Source of the DNA: Pseudozyma flocculosa PF-1
Lineage: Eukaryota > Basidiomycota > Ustilaginomycetes > Ustilaginales > Ustilaginaceae
Reading direction: 5' to 3'
Length of the DNA stretch: 64,000 bases
Assembly (NCBI RefSeq): GCF_000417875.1
Contig: NW_006920895.1
Span: 250,647-314,646 of the forward strand
Position 1 is the first letter of the stretch, and the number at the start of each line of letters is the position of its first letter. Shown here in pieces: positions 21,510 through 32,780 of the stretch. Position numbers and translations under genes: made by a program. The notes under the pieces are model-generated. The model searched no databases and was not told the origin of the DNA. It saw nothing but the letters and a program-made list of their open reading frames with translations.

Positions 21510-24500
21510 CTACCAGAACGAGCACCATCTGCATTGGACGAGGCGGCGGGATCAGGGCGGGAGAAAGCGAGTCGGATGGAGAGGAAAGAAGAGGTATGGC
21601 GTCAGTTCAGGTCTCGCTCCTGTGTCGCATCGAAGGGGGCCGTGCCGTGGGGGTCCCAGCGACTGACACAACACGACACAACACGACACGACACGACACG
21701 ACACGACACGACACGACACGACACGACACGACACGACACGACACGACACGACACAACACGACACGTACCCGACGAAAGCGACGCAGAGGTTCTCCTTGGA
21801 CGTGGCGTCCTGAACCAGTCTCTCGATCTGGGCGGCGACGCTGAGCGAGACGTTGGGGTTGAAGTCGCGGCCGTTGAGCTTGTTCTGGATGCGGCGTACC
21901 ACCTCGAGCGCCTTCTGGTTGCGCACATCGCCAACCTGGTTGGTACGGTGTCCCGCCGCCGCCTCGTTTTCGCTGGCATCGGGTGCCTGGCGCTCGCTGG
22001 CATCGTCGGTGACCAGGCGCCAGCTGATGAGCGGATCGTGCACAAATGCCTCGAGGAGCGCCAGCACGCTCTCGCGGTTGTCGCGCAGCACGCGCATCGT
22101 ATTCTCGGCCGTCACCTTGAACGTCCCCTTGATCCCACCCACCTCCATGGCGTTGACGAGCATCCGCGTCAGGCGGAACGGCACCTTTTCGGGAAACTTG
22201 GGCCGGTGGCACGCAATCTCGAAGCAGTCGCCAAAGTCGATGTGGATGATTTGGCCCGTCAGCCGGTCCAGCAGCAGGTTGGACGGGTGCCGGTCTCCCA
22301 GCCCGAGGATGTAGCCCGCCACCGACGACACGGCCAGCGAGCGCGTGTAGGCCAGCCGGCGCTCGAGCCACGACTCCGAGTTGCGCGACTTGAGCCACAG
22401 CACGCGGTACAGGTCCTGGCCCGGCGTGTTGTCGAGCGCGTACTCAAACACTTCGACCTTCTGCATCAGCGTCAGGTGGTCGTAGTCGGGCGCCATCTGC
22501 AGCATCAGCCGGTGCTCGATGTTGAGCAGGATCTTGTGCTGCTCGCGGTACTCCTTGATGAGCACGTGGAGCGTGTCGGTGTCCTCGACCCAGCCCAGCA
22601 TGCCCGTGTTGGGCGACAGCGGGATGACGGGGAACCGCCGGATCTCGAGCCGCCGCTTGTACGACTCCGAGTCGGTCGACAGCAGCGTGTTGACCAGCCC
22701 AAAGAGCTGCATCACCCGCTCGTCCTGCCGCAGGTCCTCGTGGCCCTTGAGCAGGTACTGGTACGCCTTGCCGTCGCTGCCCTTCATCTTGAGCCGGCGC
22801 GGGTGCTGCTTGGACGCGATGACGAGCACAATCTGCTCAAAGTTCATGATGCGCACGATCGGCTTGCCGCTCTGGTAGGTGCCCGGCACCGCCAGCTCCA
22901 GGTCGCGCATCGCCAGCAGCTTGGGCGACACGTACTGCAGGTCGAGCTGCACCGAGTTCGACGCGGGGATCTGCTTGGTGATCTTCTTGAAGACGTGGTA
23001 GTAGAGGTCCCACGCCTGGTTGAGGTCGCTCAGGTCGCCGTACTGGCGGTAGCGGCGGCCGCACTCGCGCGCCTCGGCCAGGTCGCGGCCGTGGGTCTGG
23101 GCAAAGGACGTCTCGCGCAGCGTCTCGGGCCCCTTTTCCAGGGCGTCGTGCAGCGGCTCGAGCGTGGCAAACATGGCGTCGATGTTGTGCTCGGTGAAAT
23201 AGAGGCGCGACGCCTCCTCGAGCCCCTCGTGCCACAGCTCGTGCCACAGGATGGCGACGCGGATCAGCTCGTTGCTGATCAGCAGCGCCTGCTCGACGAG
23301 CACGGGGCTGTGCTCGCGGATGTTGTCCATGATGCCCATGGCCGTCTGGATGCGGATGACGCTGGGCGACTTGGTGGCCACCGTCAGCGGGTAGACGAGC
23401 GCCTGCGGGTGCGCCAGGCCGACGTCCGAGAGCAGGTGGTGGATCAGGCGGCGCACCTTTTGGCTGGGCGCCGTGATGCGGGCAATGATCTGCGGGATCA
23501 CCTCGAGCCAGGTGTCGACGATGACGCTGCTGAAGCCTTCGTTGACCGCCTCGGCCACGTCCTCCTGGTAGCCGTACTTGAACCACAGCGTCAGCAGGCG
23601 CAGCGTGTCCTGGAGCGAGTTGCCGCTGGCGAGGGCAATGGAGCGGAAGAAGCCCTGGACCGACGGCACGATGCTGGCGGCGATCATCTGCGGCGTGATC
23701 TGGTCGCCCTTGCGCTCGTGGTGCGTGATGATCTCAAAGTTGGCCAGCGCCCAGGCGTGCCAGGCCTTGTACCAGTTGCGGTCCAGCTCCGTGGCGCGCC
23801 GATACGACTCGATGACGTCGCACTCGTCGTCGGTGACCCAGTCCTCGTTGAGCGCCGTCTGCCACTCGCCCTGCTTGAAGTAGCACCGCGCCAGCAGGCG
23901 CGCAAACTCGCCCAGCCGCGGAGACGCCTGCCAGTCCTGGACCACCTGGTTTCCCTGGTCGTCGACGGCGTAGATGCCCAGGTCGTCGGCCAGGTTGATG
24001 GTGAAGTCGCGCAGGTAGGTGAGCGACTCGGTCTTGACGCCGCTGGCCCACATGAACTTGAGGTGGGCGTAGATGACGGGCGGCGGCGCCTTGGGCCCGA
24101 TGGGCGAGCGGGCGTCGACGCCGTTGAGCTCCGGGCCCAGCAGCGAGTTGAGCGTCTTCTCGGCCAGCACCATCCGGCCCGACTTGCGGCACAGGTTGGC
24201 AAACTTGATCCACGTCTCGGTGTCGTCGGCGGGCGTGAGGACGATGCTGCGCACCGACAGGATGCGCTGCCACACCTCGACCTCGGGCTGGCACCCCTTG
24301 AGCCGCTTCATCCACGTCGAGCGGATCGTCGCCTGGCGGTCGGGCTGGTCCTTGTAGTCGAGCTTGTACGCCAGCGCCTCCTCGAGCTCCGAGAGCATCT
24401 GGGTGCGCACCATGAGGTCGTAGGCGCGGCCGTAGCTCTCGCTGATGAGCGCCGTCAGCTCGCCGTCGAGCGACTCGCGCGCCTTTGCGATCTGCTTGTT

Positions 24501-27500
24501 GGCCGCCGAGCGCTGCGAGCGGTGCGTGTGGAGGATGGCGCGGTAGAAGGAGCGCTCCGACGAGTCGGAGCGCATCGCCGAGATGTACTCGTCCATCGTC
24601 TCCCACTCGCCCAGCGACCACGCGGCGGCGGCGGCGAGCGGGGCAATGTGCCGGCGGTCCTCGGGGTCGGCGTTGTGCCACTTTTGCTGCACCAGGTCCG
24701 ACAGGTGCTCCCACTCGCCGAGGGCGTGGAGGCAGCGCATGCGTCCAAAGGCGATCTCGTAGTCGTCCGGGTCGAGCTCGGCCTTGCGGTCGTAGGCGAA
24801 CAGCGCCTCCTCCCAGCGGTGCAGCTTCTCGTACCACTCCTCGTGGTGCGTCATGTCGAGGTGCTCGCGGGCGTAGGTGAGCGCCCCGAACGCGGCGTCT
24901 GACTGCTGCAGCTTGGTGTTGATGTCGATCAGCGACTCGATGACCTGCGGCGACGGGTCGGTGAGGAACTCGGCCTCCTTGTAGTGGAGCGCCTTGGCGT
25001 ACGAGTGGAACTTGTAGGCGCGGTCGCCCAGGGTGCGGATGTTGATGGGGAGCGCCTTGTCGTCGTGCTCCATGAACTCGGCCAGGTTGAGGAGCATGTG
25101 GACGATGTGGTCGGGCACGTCGGGCGCGTCGAAGGCCGTCTCGATGGCCTTGACCAGGTCGCTCTGGTACTGCTCGTAGAGCTCGGTCCAGCACGAGACA
25201 AAGGCGGCATTGAACATGGCGAAGCCGAGCGGCTGGTAGACGTCGGCCAGGCTGCGGCACGCGCGGAGGGCGTGCGACGGCGACTCGCGCATAAACTCGA
25301 CGGCCATCCGGCGCAGCCACTCCTTCCAGTCCTCGCTGGTCGACACCTTGGACGTGTCCCAGGCCTGCTTGAGGTGCTGCTGGTTGACCGTCATCTTGGT
25401 GGCCTCGGCCAGCGGCGCCTCCTCGGCCTTGTTGTCGAGCGAGCCGTCGAGCGGCACCAGCTCCTGCGGCAGCCGCTCGCCGCTGAGCAGCTTGGCGATC
25501 AGCTGGTCGTAGGTGGCGTGCTGGATCCGGTACTGCACCAGCACCTTGTTGACCACGGGGATAAAGATGGCGTACGACGACCCGAGCTGCAGCACCAGCG
25601 CCGCCAGCGTGTCCATGACGGCGCCGCGGACGTCGGCGCTGGCGTTGTTGTGCAGCACGCGCACCAGCGGGTGGACGACGCGCGACGCGTGGTCGCAGAA
25701 GCTCACCTTGCGCGACAGGTTGCCGACGGTGGCGATGGCGGCCTTGCGCAGCGTCGTCGAGGCGTCCGGGCGCTCAAACATCTTGACAATGACGGGCAGG
25801 ACGAGGTGGAGGTACTCTTCGATGTTGGAGCCGAACACGTAGAAGGCGTGGAGGATGCGGAGCAGCGTGGGCTGGCGCTTGGACGTGATCTCGCCGTCGA
25901 GCGTCTGGAGCATGTTGGGCAGCAGGACGGGCAGGTACGACTTGAACTCGCCCTCGAGCGCCTTGGCGACGGCCTCGACGAGCGACACGATGGTCAGCTG
26001 GATGCTCGAGTTGGGGTTCCAGTTCTCCTGGACCAGGCCAAAGATGTCTTCGAGGTAGCTGCGGACGTGCTGCTTGATGATCGAGATGAGGATGGCCAGC
26101 TGCTGGTAGTAGAACTCGGACAGGCCGGTGCCGCAGGTGCGGATCACGTTGAGGAAGGCCGGGATGATCTGGGGCAGGAAGGTGACGCACTTGAGCCCCT
26201 GCGTCTTGAACATGTACATGATGGCCTCGATGACGGCGTGGTGGTGCGTCGACAGCGACGGGTCCTTGAGGATCGAGATGAGGGCGTCGATGGCCACGTT
26301 CTGGTAGTAGTCGTCGGTCGAGGTGCCGATGGCCAGCGCCAGCTCAAAGAGGTCGGTGCCGCTGCCTTTGGACGCCTCGGCACTGCCCTCGTCGCCCTGC
26401 TTCTCGAGCAGCTTGTAGCGGTACGGGTCCAGCGCGCCGAGGATGCCCATGACGCGGATCGTCTCGCGCCGCACCGCGGGCACCTGCTCGTTCTTGAGGA
26501 TCTTGACCACGGTGCCGAGCAGGTTGCGGTAGGTGAGGTACGGGTTGACGACGTTGCCCGTGTTGGACGCCACCAGGCCGAGCGTCTTGAGCGCGGCGTC
26601 GCGCTTGGCCGTCGACGAGTGCGGCGCCGTCGACGACAGCTGGTCGATGGCGAGCCGCATCAGCTGGTCGACGTTGGGCGCCAGGTCCTCACCCCCTACC
26701 TTGGCCAGCTCGCCGAGGCACTCCATGACGCGCGCCGACACGCCGACGCTGGCGTCGCTCGCCTTGGGCAGCAGCACCTCGAGCATCGGCAGCGCGTACG
26801 ACTTGACGAGGCGCTGCGAGGCGCGCACCACCTCGGTCAGCAGCTTGGCCGCCTCCTCCTTGCTGCGGCTGACGGTCGAGTACTCGAGCTCGGTCAGCAG
26901 CTGGATGAGGGCCTTGCGCAGCGACGGCATCACGTAGGCCGGGTTGTGCTTGGCCAGCCGGCCGATGATGACGATGGCCACCTCGCGCACCTTGAAGCTC
27001 TCGTCGTTGAGCGCGATAAAGAGCGAGCGGACGTACTCGGACTGGGCCAGGTGGCGGTCAAACTGCTCGCGCGTGCCAAACTTGTTGAGCACCGTCCAGC
27101 GCAGGTCGGCCACCGGATCGGCGATGCCGACGGTCATGAGCTTGTCGAGCACGTCGTTGACCACCTCGATGGCGTGCATGCTGGTCTGGTAGCAGATCGG
27201 GTCGTTGACGAAGAGGTCGGCGCAGGTCTCGGCGGCCGCCTTGCGCACCGCGGCGTGGTCGTCCTCGAGGTAGGGCAGCGTGCAGTTGCGCACAAACTCG
27301 TTGAGGATGTGGCCCTGGAAGTCGAACTTGCCCAGCGTCTCGAGCGCCACCGTCACCGTCTCGACGCCCTTGGCCTCGGACGTCTGGGCGGCCGCCGCGC
27401 CGTCGCGGGCGCCTCGCAGCGGCAGCGGCGCGCCGAGCGGCCGGTAGGGCTGGCTGATGAGGGTCATCGAGAGCATGTCGAGCAGGCGGTCCTGGACGAC

Positions 27501-28902
27501 GCGCATCAGCGGCGGGATCGACTTGACGATGCGGTCGAGCGCCGTCACGAGCGAGACGCTGAGGCCGCACGCAAACATCAGGTCGAGCAGGTCGTGCATG
27601 TACTTTGTCAGGTGCGGGCCGACGGCGGTGGCGAGATTGCCGATGCACAGGAAGATGGGCGACTCGGGCGGCGCGTTCTTCTTGCCGCGCATCTGGAGCC
27701 CTTCCTTGATGCACGCGAGGATGGGCTCGATGTAGGGCTTCATCCGGCTGCCCATGGCCGCCGCCACAAAGCCGATCGTCTCGAACGTCTGCGACGACTC
27801 CTTGGGCGAGCGCTCCTTTTCCTTGCGCAGCTGCTCGGTCAATATCGTCATGACGGCGCCGAGGTGCTCTTCGGCAAAGTACTGCGGGTCGTAGCGGGCC
27901 AGCACGGGCACGAGGTTGGTGATGGTGCGCTTGATGAGCGGGTCGCGGTGCTTGTGCAGGCGGAAGACGAGCTCGCAGGCGCGGTGGAAGCGGGAGCGCA
28001 TGAAGGTCTTGGAGTACTGGAGCAGCTGCTGGACGGCGAGCAGGCTGCCGTGGATGGCCTCGACCGTGTTCATCTTGAGGCCGCGCTCGGCCTCCTCGTA
28101 GATGGTCTCGAAAAAGTGGCTGCCCATCTGCTTTTCGCGCGAGGCGATGATCTCGAGGCAGGCGCCCATGGCCTCGGCGGCGCCCTCGCGGACAATGACG
28201 CGCGTGTCGCGCAGCGCGATCCAGATCCGGTCGAGCACCCGCGGCACGTAGAGGTGGAAGTGGTGCGGCACGTTGCGGGCAATCTCCTTGATGATCAGGA
28301 CGGCGGCGTACCGGCCGGACTCGTTGCGGTCGCCGGCCTGGAGAAAGTCGAGCGCCCGGAGCACTTCGAACTCGATAAACTGGTCGCCGAGCGACTGGCC
28401 TCCAAAGTGCGACACGCGGCCGAGCGCCTTGGAGGCGGCGATCATGACCTGGGCATCGTTGCAGGGCAGGTTCGGCTTGAGGTACTGGTAGAAGCGGTAC
28501 AGGCGGGCGCTGTTGTCCTCGCTCTCGAGGTCGATCAGGCCCTCTGCGCACGAGGCAGGTCGTCGAAAGTGTGTGAGAGAGGCGTGCGGGCAGCGGCAAG
28601 GCGTCAGCGATCGAAGCGATGGGACGCCGATGGAAGTCGGAGCTAGAGAGACAGCACCCACCGATTGCGACGATGCCTCCGAGCTTCTCGTGGGCATGCT
28701 GGCTATGCGTGAGCTCAAAGATGCGGCGGTGGAGGTCGTTGAAGAACGTCGAGAGGTGGTCTCCCTTGAGCTCAGAGATGACGAGGCTGACGTGGGAGCC
28801 CAGGTCACGGCCCGCGGCCTGCCGGGTGGCATCGTCGCGGCTCTTTAGCGCGGTAAAGATGCGGTTGAGCGTGTCGCTCTGCTGCGCGCTGATGGTCGAC
28901 AT
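21510..28902 (-). CDS. TOR: TOR (target of rapamycin) serine/threonine kinase
   Basis: The predicted 2344-aa PIKK-family kinase is TOR, the catalytic core of TORC1/TORC2 that couples nutrients to growth. Exons are 28662-28902, 21769-28543 and 21510-21528; phases close exactly. HEAT repeats fill the first half and the FAT domain follows. The FRB domain is at about 1838-1935 (ELWHEGLEEASRLYF; QAWDLYYHVFKKI); its conserved Ser in EASRLYF and Trp in QAWDLYY predict rapamycin-FKBP12 sensitivity. The catalytic loop DRHPSN lies near 2165 and the metal-binding IDFGDCFE near 2185. The FATC domain is completed only by a 19-nt last exon giving GWCSFW, the near-invariant TOR terminus. Reading straight through the 240-nt last intron would give a long spurious tail. 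A single gene is seen here; some fungi carry two. Confidence 0.96.
21666..21765. repeat. (ACACG)20 microsatellite in the last TOR intron
   Basis: Twenty pentamer units cover exactly 100 bases: 17 are ACACG and three are ACACA. The array lies inside intron 21529-21768, ending three bases before the splice donor of the main TOR exon. On the transcript strand it reads CGTGT. Confidence 0.95.
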
Positions 28903-29847
28903 GCCGGTCGCGAAGGGTCGGGCGCCACGTCACTGCTCGGCAGCGGCAGCGGCAGCGGGGGCGGGCGCAGGCGCAGGCGCAGAAGCCGGATGGACAGGAA
29001 GCTGAGCGAAGGGAGGCCTTGGCGATGTCAAGGAGCGTGTAGCGTCGAGCCTGGCCTGAAGCGAGCGCAGGCTGAGGGCGATGAGCGTCTATACGAGCCT
29101 CAGGACCGCATCCCCGGCCGAAACAAGTGCGGATCAAAGGAGGGAGTGTAGCAGTGGTGGCGGTGCCAAAGCCCGGCTAGGATGGGCAGCGCAGTGCGGA
29201 GCAAGGTGGTGGTGGTGCAGAGCAGGGCAGGGCAGGGCAGGGCAGGGAAGGCTAGGGTATGGCAGGATCTGCGCTGTGTGAAGGATGGTGAGGGCCGAGG
29301 CTGGCCTGCTTGCCTGCTTGCGCTCGGTGCAGCGATCGTTCGGCGTCCTCTGAGCGCGGCTGGTCGGAAGGAGTCAGAGCACTCCACAGGTAGCGGAGCC
29401 TGATGCGCCGGGCTGCGGACGACGGACGAGGAGAAGAGCAGCGGTAGGAGGATATCGAGGGAGCGGGTATGGCGGGTGGGCAGGATGGTGGAGGGAAGGG
29501 CGCGGCTGCGGTTCCTCTTGGACGGGCCCTAGGCCACTCCGCCGGCTCGCCCAGCACAGGGCCTGGCAGGGCGGGAGCAGGTCCGAGCGCGCCTGACTTT
29601 TTCCCTCTCGGAGCCGCAAAGCCAAGCCTGGCTTCCTCGAGCCCGACCATGGCCGCCCTCGCCATCCAGCTCTCGTTCACACGCACTCATCTCTCTCGCT
29701 CGCCGCATCATCGACCCATCCATCGGCGTCAGTCTATCAACGTGCATTGCATCGCGTGTGTGGCAGCTGGAGCCACAGCAGGCGGCGGCACGGGCCACTG
29801 GCCACCCTCTACGGCCACCGCCCTCGCCACGTCGCTCGGCGCCCCGC
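28903..29847. other. Gene-free region between TOR start and DHODH end
   Basis: These 945 bp hold the TOR promoter and DHODH 3' sequence, both minus-strand. A GGCAG pentamer run lies at 29221-29249, and GGCAGC/GGCGCAG repeats at about 28939-28980. No coding sequence is recognised. Confidence 0.5.
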
Positions 29848-32092
29848 TCAGACGACGCGGCTCTTGTCGACCTTGCCAAAGTCCCGGTTGGCCGCCGCGT
29901 CCTCGGCCTCGGCCACCCGGCCGCGCAGGCTGTCGCCAAACACCTTCTTGGTCTTGTCCGTCACCTGCACCTTGATCTCTGGCCCCTTGGGGTCCTTGAG
30001 CACCGCCGCCGCCCGTTCTGCCGCCTGCTCGCCCTGCGTCTTGGGCGCATCCTTGAGCGCCTCGGGCGACGCCGCCGACGCCGACGGCTTCTGCCCCGCC
30101 GGGAAGCTCAGCCCGAGCGCCGCGTTGGCCTTTTCGACGAGCGTGTAGTACGCCTCGTCCTTTTCGCGGTCCGGCACAAACACGGCCGGTGGCGGCGACG
30201 ACGCGCTCGGCAGGCCCAGGTTCTGCCGCAGCCCGGCGAGCTCCTGCTTGACGCTGGCCACGCTCTTGGTGAAGGCCTCGTCGCGCGCCGGGCTCAGGCC
30301 CATGGGGACGTTGTCGTTGGGCGCGGCCACCGTCACCTCGGACAGCTTGACGCCCGTGCCGACGACCTGCTTCCACGTCTTGCCCTCGGCCTTGAGCAGC
30401 TCCGTCAGCTCGTCTTTGATCTTGCGCGGCAGGCCCACGCCCTGGTAGCCAAAGCTCGTGTAGAGCTCGACGGCGCTCGCTCCCGCCTTGGCGTAGTCGA
30501 GCGCGTCCTGGCCGTTGGTGACGCCGCCGCAGCCAATGATGGGCAGCTTGCCCTGGATGCGGCCGTGCACCGTCTGCAGCGCCTTGAGCGCCAGCGGCTT
30601 GACCGGAGGCCCAGAGAGGCCGCCCGTCTCGCGGACGTGCTCCGACGACCGCAGGCTCTCGGGCCGCGAGATGGTCGTGTTGCTGATGACGAGGCCGTCG
30701 ATGCCGCTGTTGATGGCCGCGTCGGCGACGTCGTGCAGCTCCTCGGTGCTCAGATCCGGCGCGATCTTGACGAGCAGCGGCACCGCCACCTTGCCACCCT
30801 CCTTGGCCGGGTTGACGTGGGCGCTCACCATGGCGTCCCTCGCCTTGACCACCTGCGTCAGCAGGTCCTCGAGCACGCCGCGGCGCTGCAGCCGGCGCAG
30901 GCCGGGCGTGTTGGGGCTGCTGACGTTGACGACGATCATGTCGGCATACGGACCGAGGCGCTCGACGCCCTTGACGTAGTCGTCCACGCTCTCCTCCTTG
31001 CTCGTCTTGTTCTTGCCGAGGTTGACGGCGAGCAGCTTGCCGTGCTGCAGGCTCCTCGGCAGGCCGACGGCGTCAACAAAAGCCGAGTTGCTCTTGGGAT
31101 GCGACGCGAGCAGCTGCTGCGCGGCCGTCGACGAGCCGTCGGGCGAGCCGGTCAGGGCCTGGTGCAGGCTGGCCACATTGGTCGAGTGGAGCAGCCATCG
31201 TCGGACGCGGTCCCGGAGCCGGCTGAGGATGACCGAGTGGCCCTCGGAGTTGAATCCAAACCGGTTGATGCAGGCCTCGTCGTCGGTGAGGCGGAAGTAC
31301 CGCGGTTGCGGGTTGCCGGGCTACGAAGAGGGCCGGACAGGCAGCAGGGGGAGAGAAGGAGAGTGCAGGGAAGAGGACAAGGGTGAAGGTCGTCAGAGGC
31401 CGCGACCGAGGCAACATCCAAGGCACGGGGATCCACCTACCTGAGGCTCGGGGGTGACGCTGCCAATCTCGATGAAGCCAAAGCCAAGGTCGAGGAGGCC
31501 ATCGATGGCCTCGGCCTGCTTGTCGAAGCCGGCGGCAAGTCCGATGGGGTTCGAGATGGTCTTGCCAAAGAGCTGCAGATCGCGCGCGGGCAGAGGGCAG
31601 GGAGCAACTCGAGGTCAGCAGATGTCAAGGCATAGTCCAGAGTCAAAACCGGATCGCGAGGCGGCCGACAACCACCTCGGTCTGGAGGATCTCGTCATCG
31701 ACTCCAAAGTCTTTGGGCGCCAGGCCGGTCTCGAGAAGCTTGATGGCCAGCTTCTGGGCGGTCTCCGGATCGGTGAATGCCTTGAGCAAGGGGATGGCCA
31801 CCCAGCGGTGGATGCCGGATCGCGAGTCGAGGTAGTAGGCCACGGCGAAAGCACCGCCGGCCAGCGTGAGGACGAGGTAAGCGAACTGGCGCGTCCTTGC
31901 GAGCGGCGTGGGGGGCGTGCGGGTGAAGAGCGTCCTCTGCGCCTGCGCGATGGCGGAAGACGGTCGGGAGCCGGCGAGCGAAGGGCGGCAGGCGGGGCGC
32001 GCGGCGAAGTGGATCTGCCTGGCGGTGGTGGTGGATGCGCCTGCCCGGACGGCTTGGGTGGCCGCGCCTCGAAGGCGTGCTGCTCCGAGCAT
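29848..32092 (-). CDS. Dihydroorotate dehydrogenase (class 2, mitochondrial)
   Basis: This is the quinone-linked enzyme of the mitochondrial inner membrane that oxidises dihydroorotate to orotate in de novo pyrimidine synthesis. Exons are 31676-32092, 31441-31572 and 29848-31320, giving 673 aa. The N-terminus has a mitochondrial presequence ([18 protein letters not shown]) and one membrane helix (about residues 70-88). Conserved blocks are [47 protein letters not shown], the catalytic-serine region [22 protein letters not shown] and [20 protein letters not shown]. The catalytic Ser marks class 2. The protein runs about 170 residues past the normal barrel end (from about residue 505) in an Ala/Lys/Glu-rich extension with no family match I know. 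The start at 32092 is preferred over in-frame upstream Met codons because it opens the presequence. Confidence 0.93.
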
Positions 32093-32780
32093 CGTGGTGG
32101 ATCGCAAGTCAGCGAGACGAAGAGGAGCACAAGTGGCGGTGGTGGTGGTGGTAGCAGTGGTGGTAGAGCTGGTGGCGGTGGCGGTCGAGGAGGTGCAGAA
32201 GAACGAGCTGGCAGAGAGGAGCGGGTCGTGAGAAGCGCAAGGAGCGAAGGCAAGCTCAAGGTCGACGCTTGACGAGGCCAGCGTCGGGATGGCCAGGGCC
32301 CCGCTCTGACGGAATGACGATCTGTCCGCCATGGCCCCCGCGCCTTGGCGGGAGGGCAGGCCGCGGCCACTTCTTCCTGTCGACGGGCTCTCGGTGCCGA
32401 CGCGATTGCCCGCTGGGGTCGGCCTGGCCTGGCTTGAGCTGGCCGGCCGTGCACCCGCTTGTCCCTCAGGGTCCCGCCACGCTCGGCGAGAGAGGCAGGC
32501 ACCCCGCCAGCCAGCCAGCCAGCCAGCCGGCGCCATAGCAGCGGGCACTAGGCGACACCAACACCACCATCACCACCGCCGCCGCCGCCGCCGCCGACGG
32601 CCTTGCTCGCCTCACGCACGCTCCCGATGACGCCTAGACACTACTACTGTTGACCGTCACTCGAGCTTCCTTAGGCGCACCCATCGAAGGCCTCGATACC
32701 CGCCTCGGTGCCGTCCACTTACCAGCCTCCGGGGGCGGCCCTCTGCGCACCACAACGGACGCGACGAGTCGAGCTGACGG
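32093..32780. promoter_or_regulatory. Divergent promoter region, DHODH / thymidylate kinase
   Basis: The 688 bp lie between two start codons on opposite strands, so both pyrimidine genes must be driven from here. Features seen: GGTGGT triplets near 32133-32165 that may be DHODH leader, CAGCCAGC tetramers at 32507-32528 and CCGCCG triplets at 32577-32599. No TATA box is evident. Confidence 0.55.

Noticed and set aside
21534..28646. Two very long plus-strand open frames (over 1100 codons each) opposite TOR
   Set aside because: They lie antisense to a kinase gene with clear conserved domains. Their Leu/Arg/Val/Asp/Gln-rich composition is the mirror of GC-ending codons on the other strand. They have no motifs.
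24984..28646. Possible separate gene inside TOR on the plus strand with HEAT-like leucines
   Set aside because: The leucine pattern arises from complementing GAG/CAG codons; no start context or splice signals support it.
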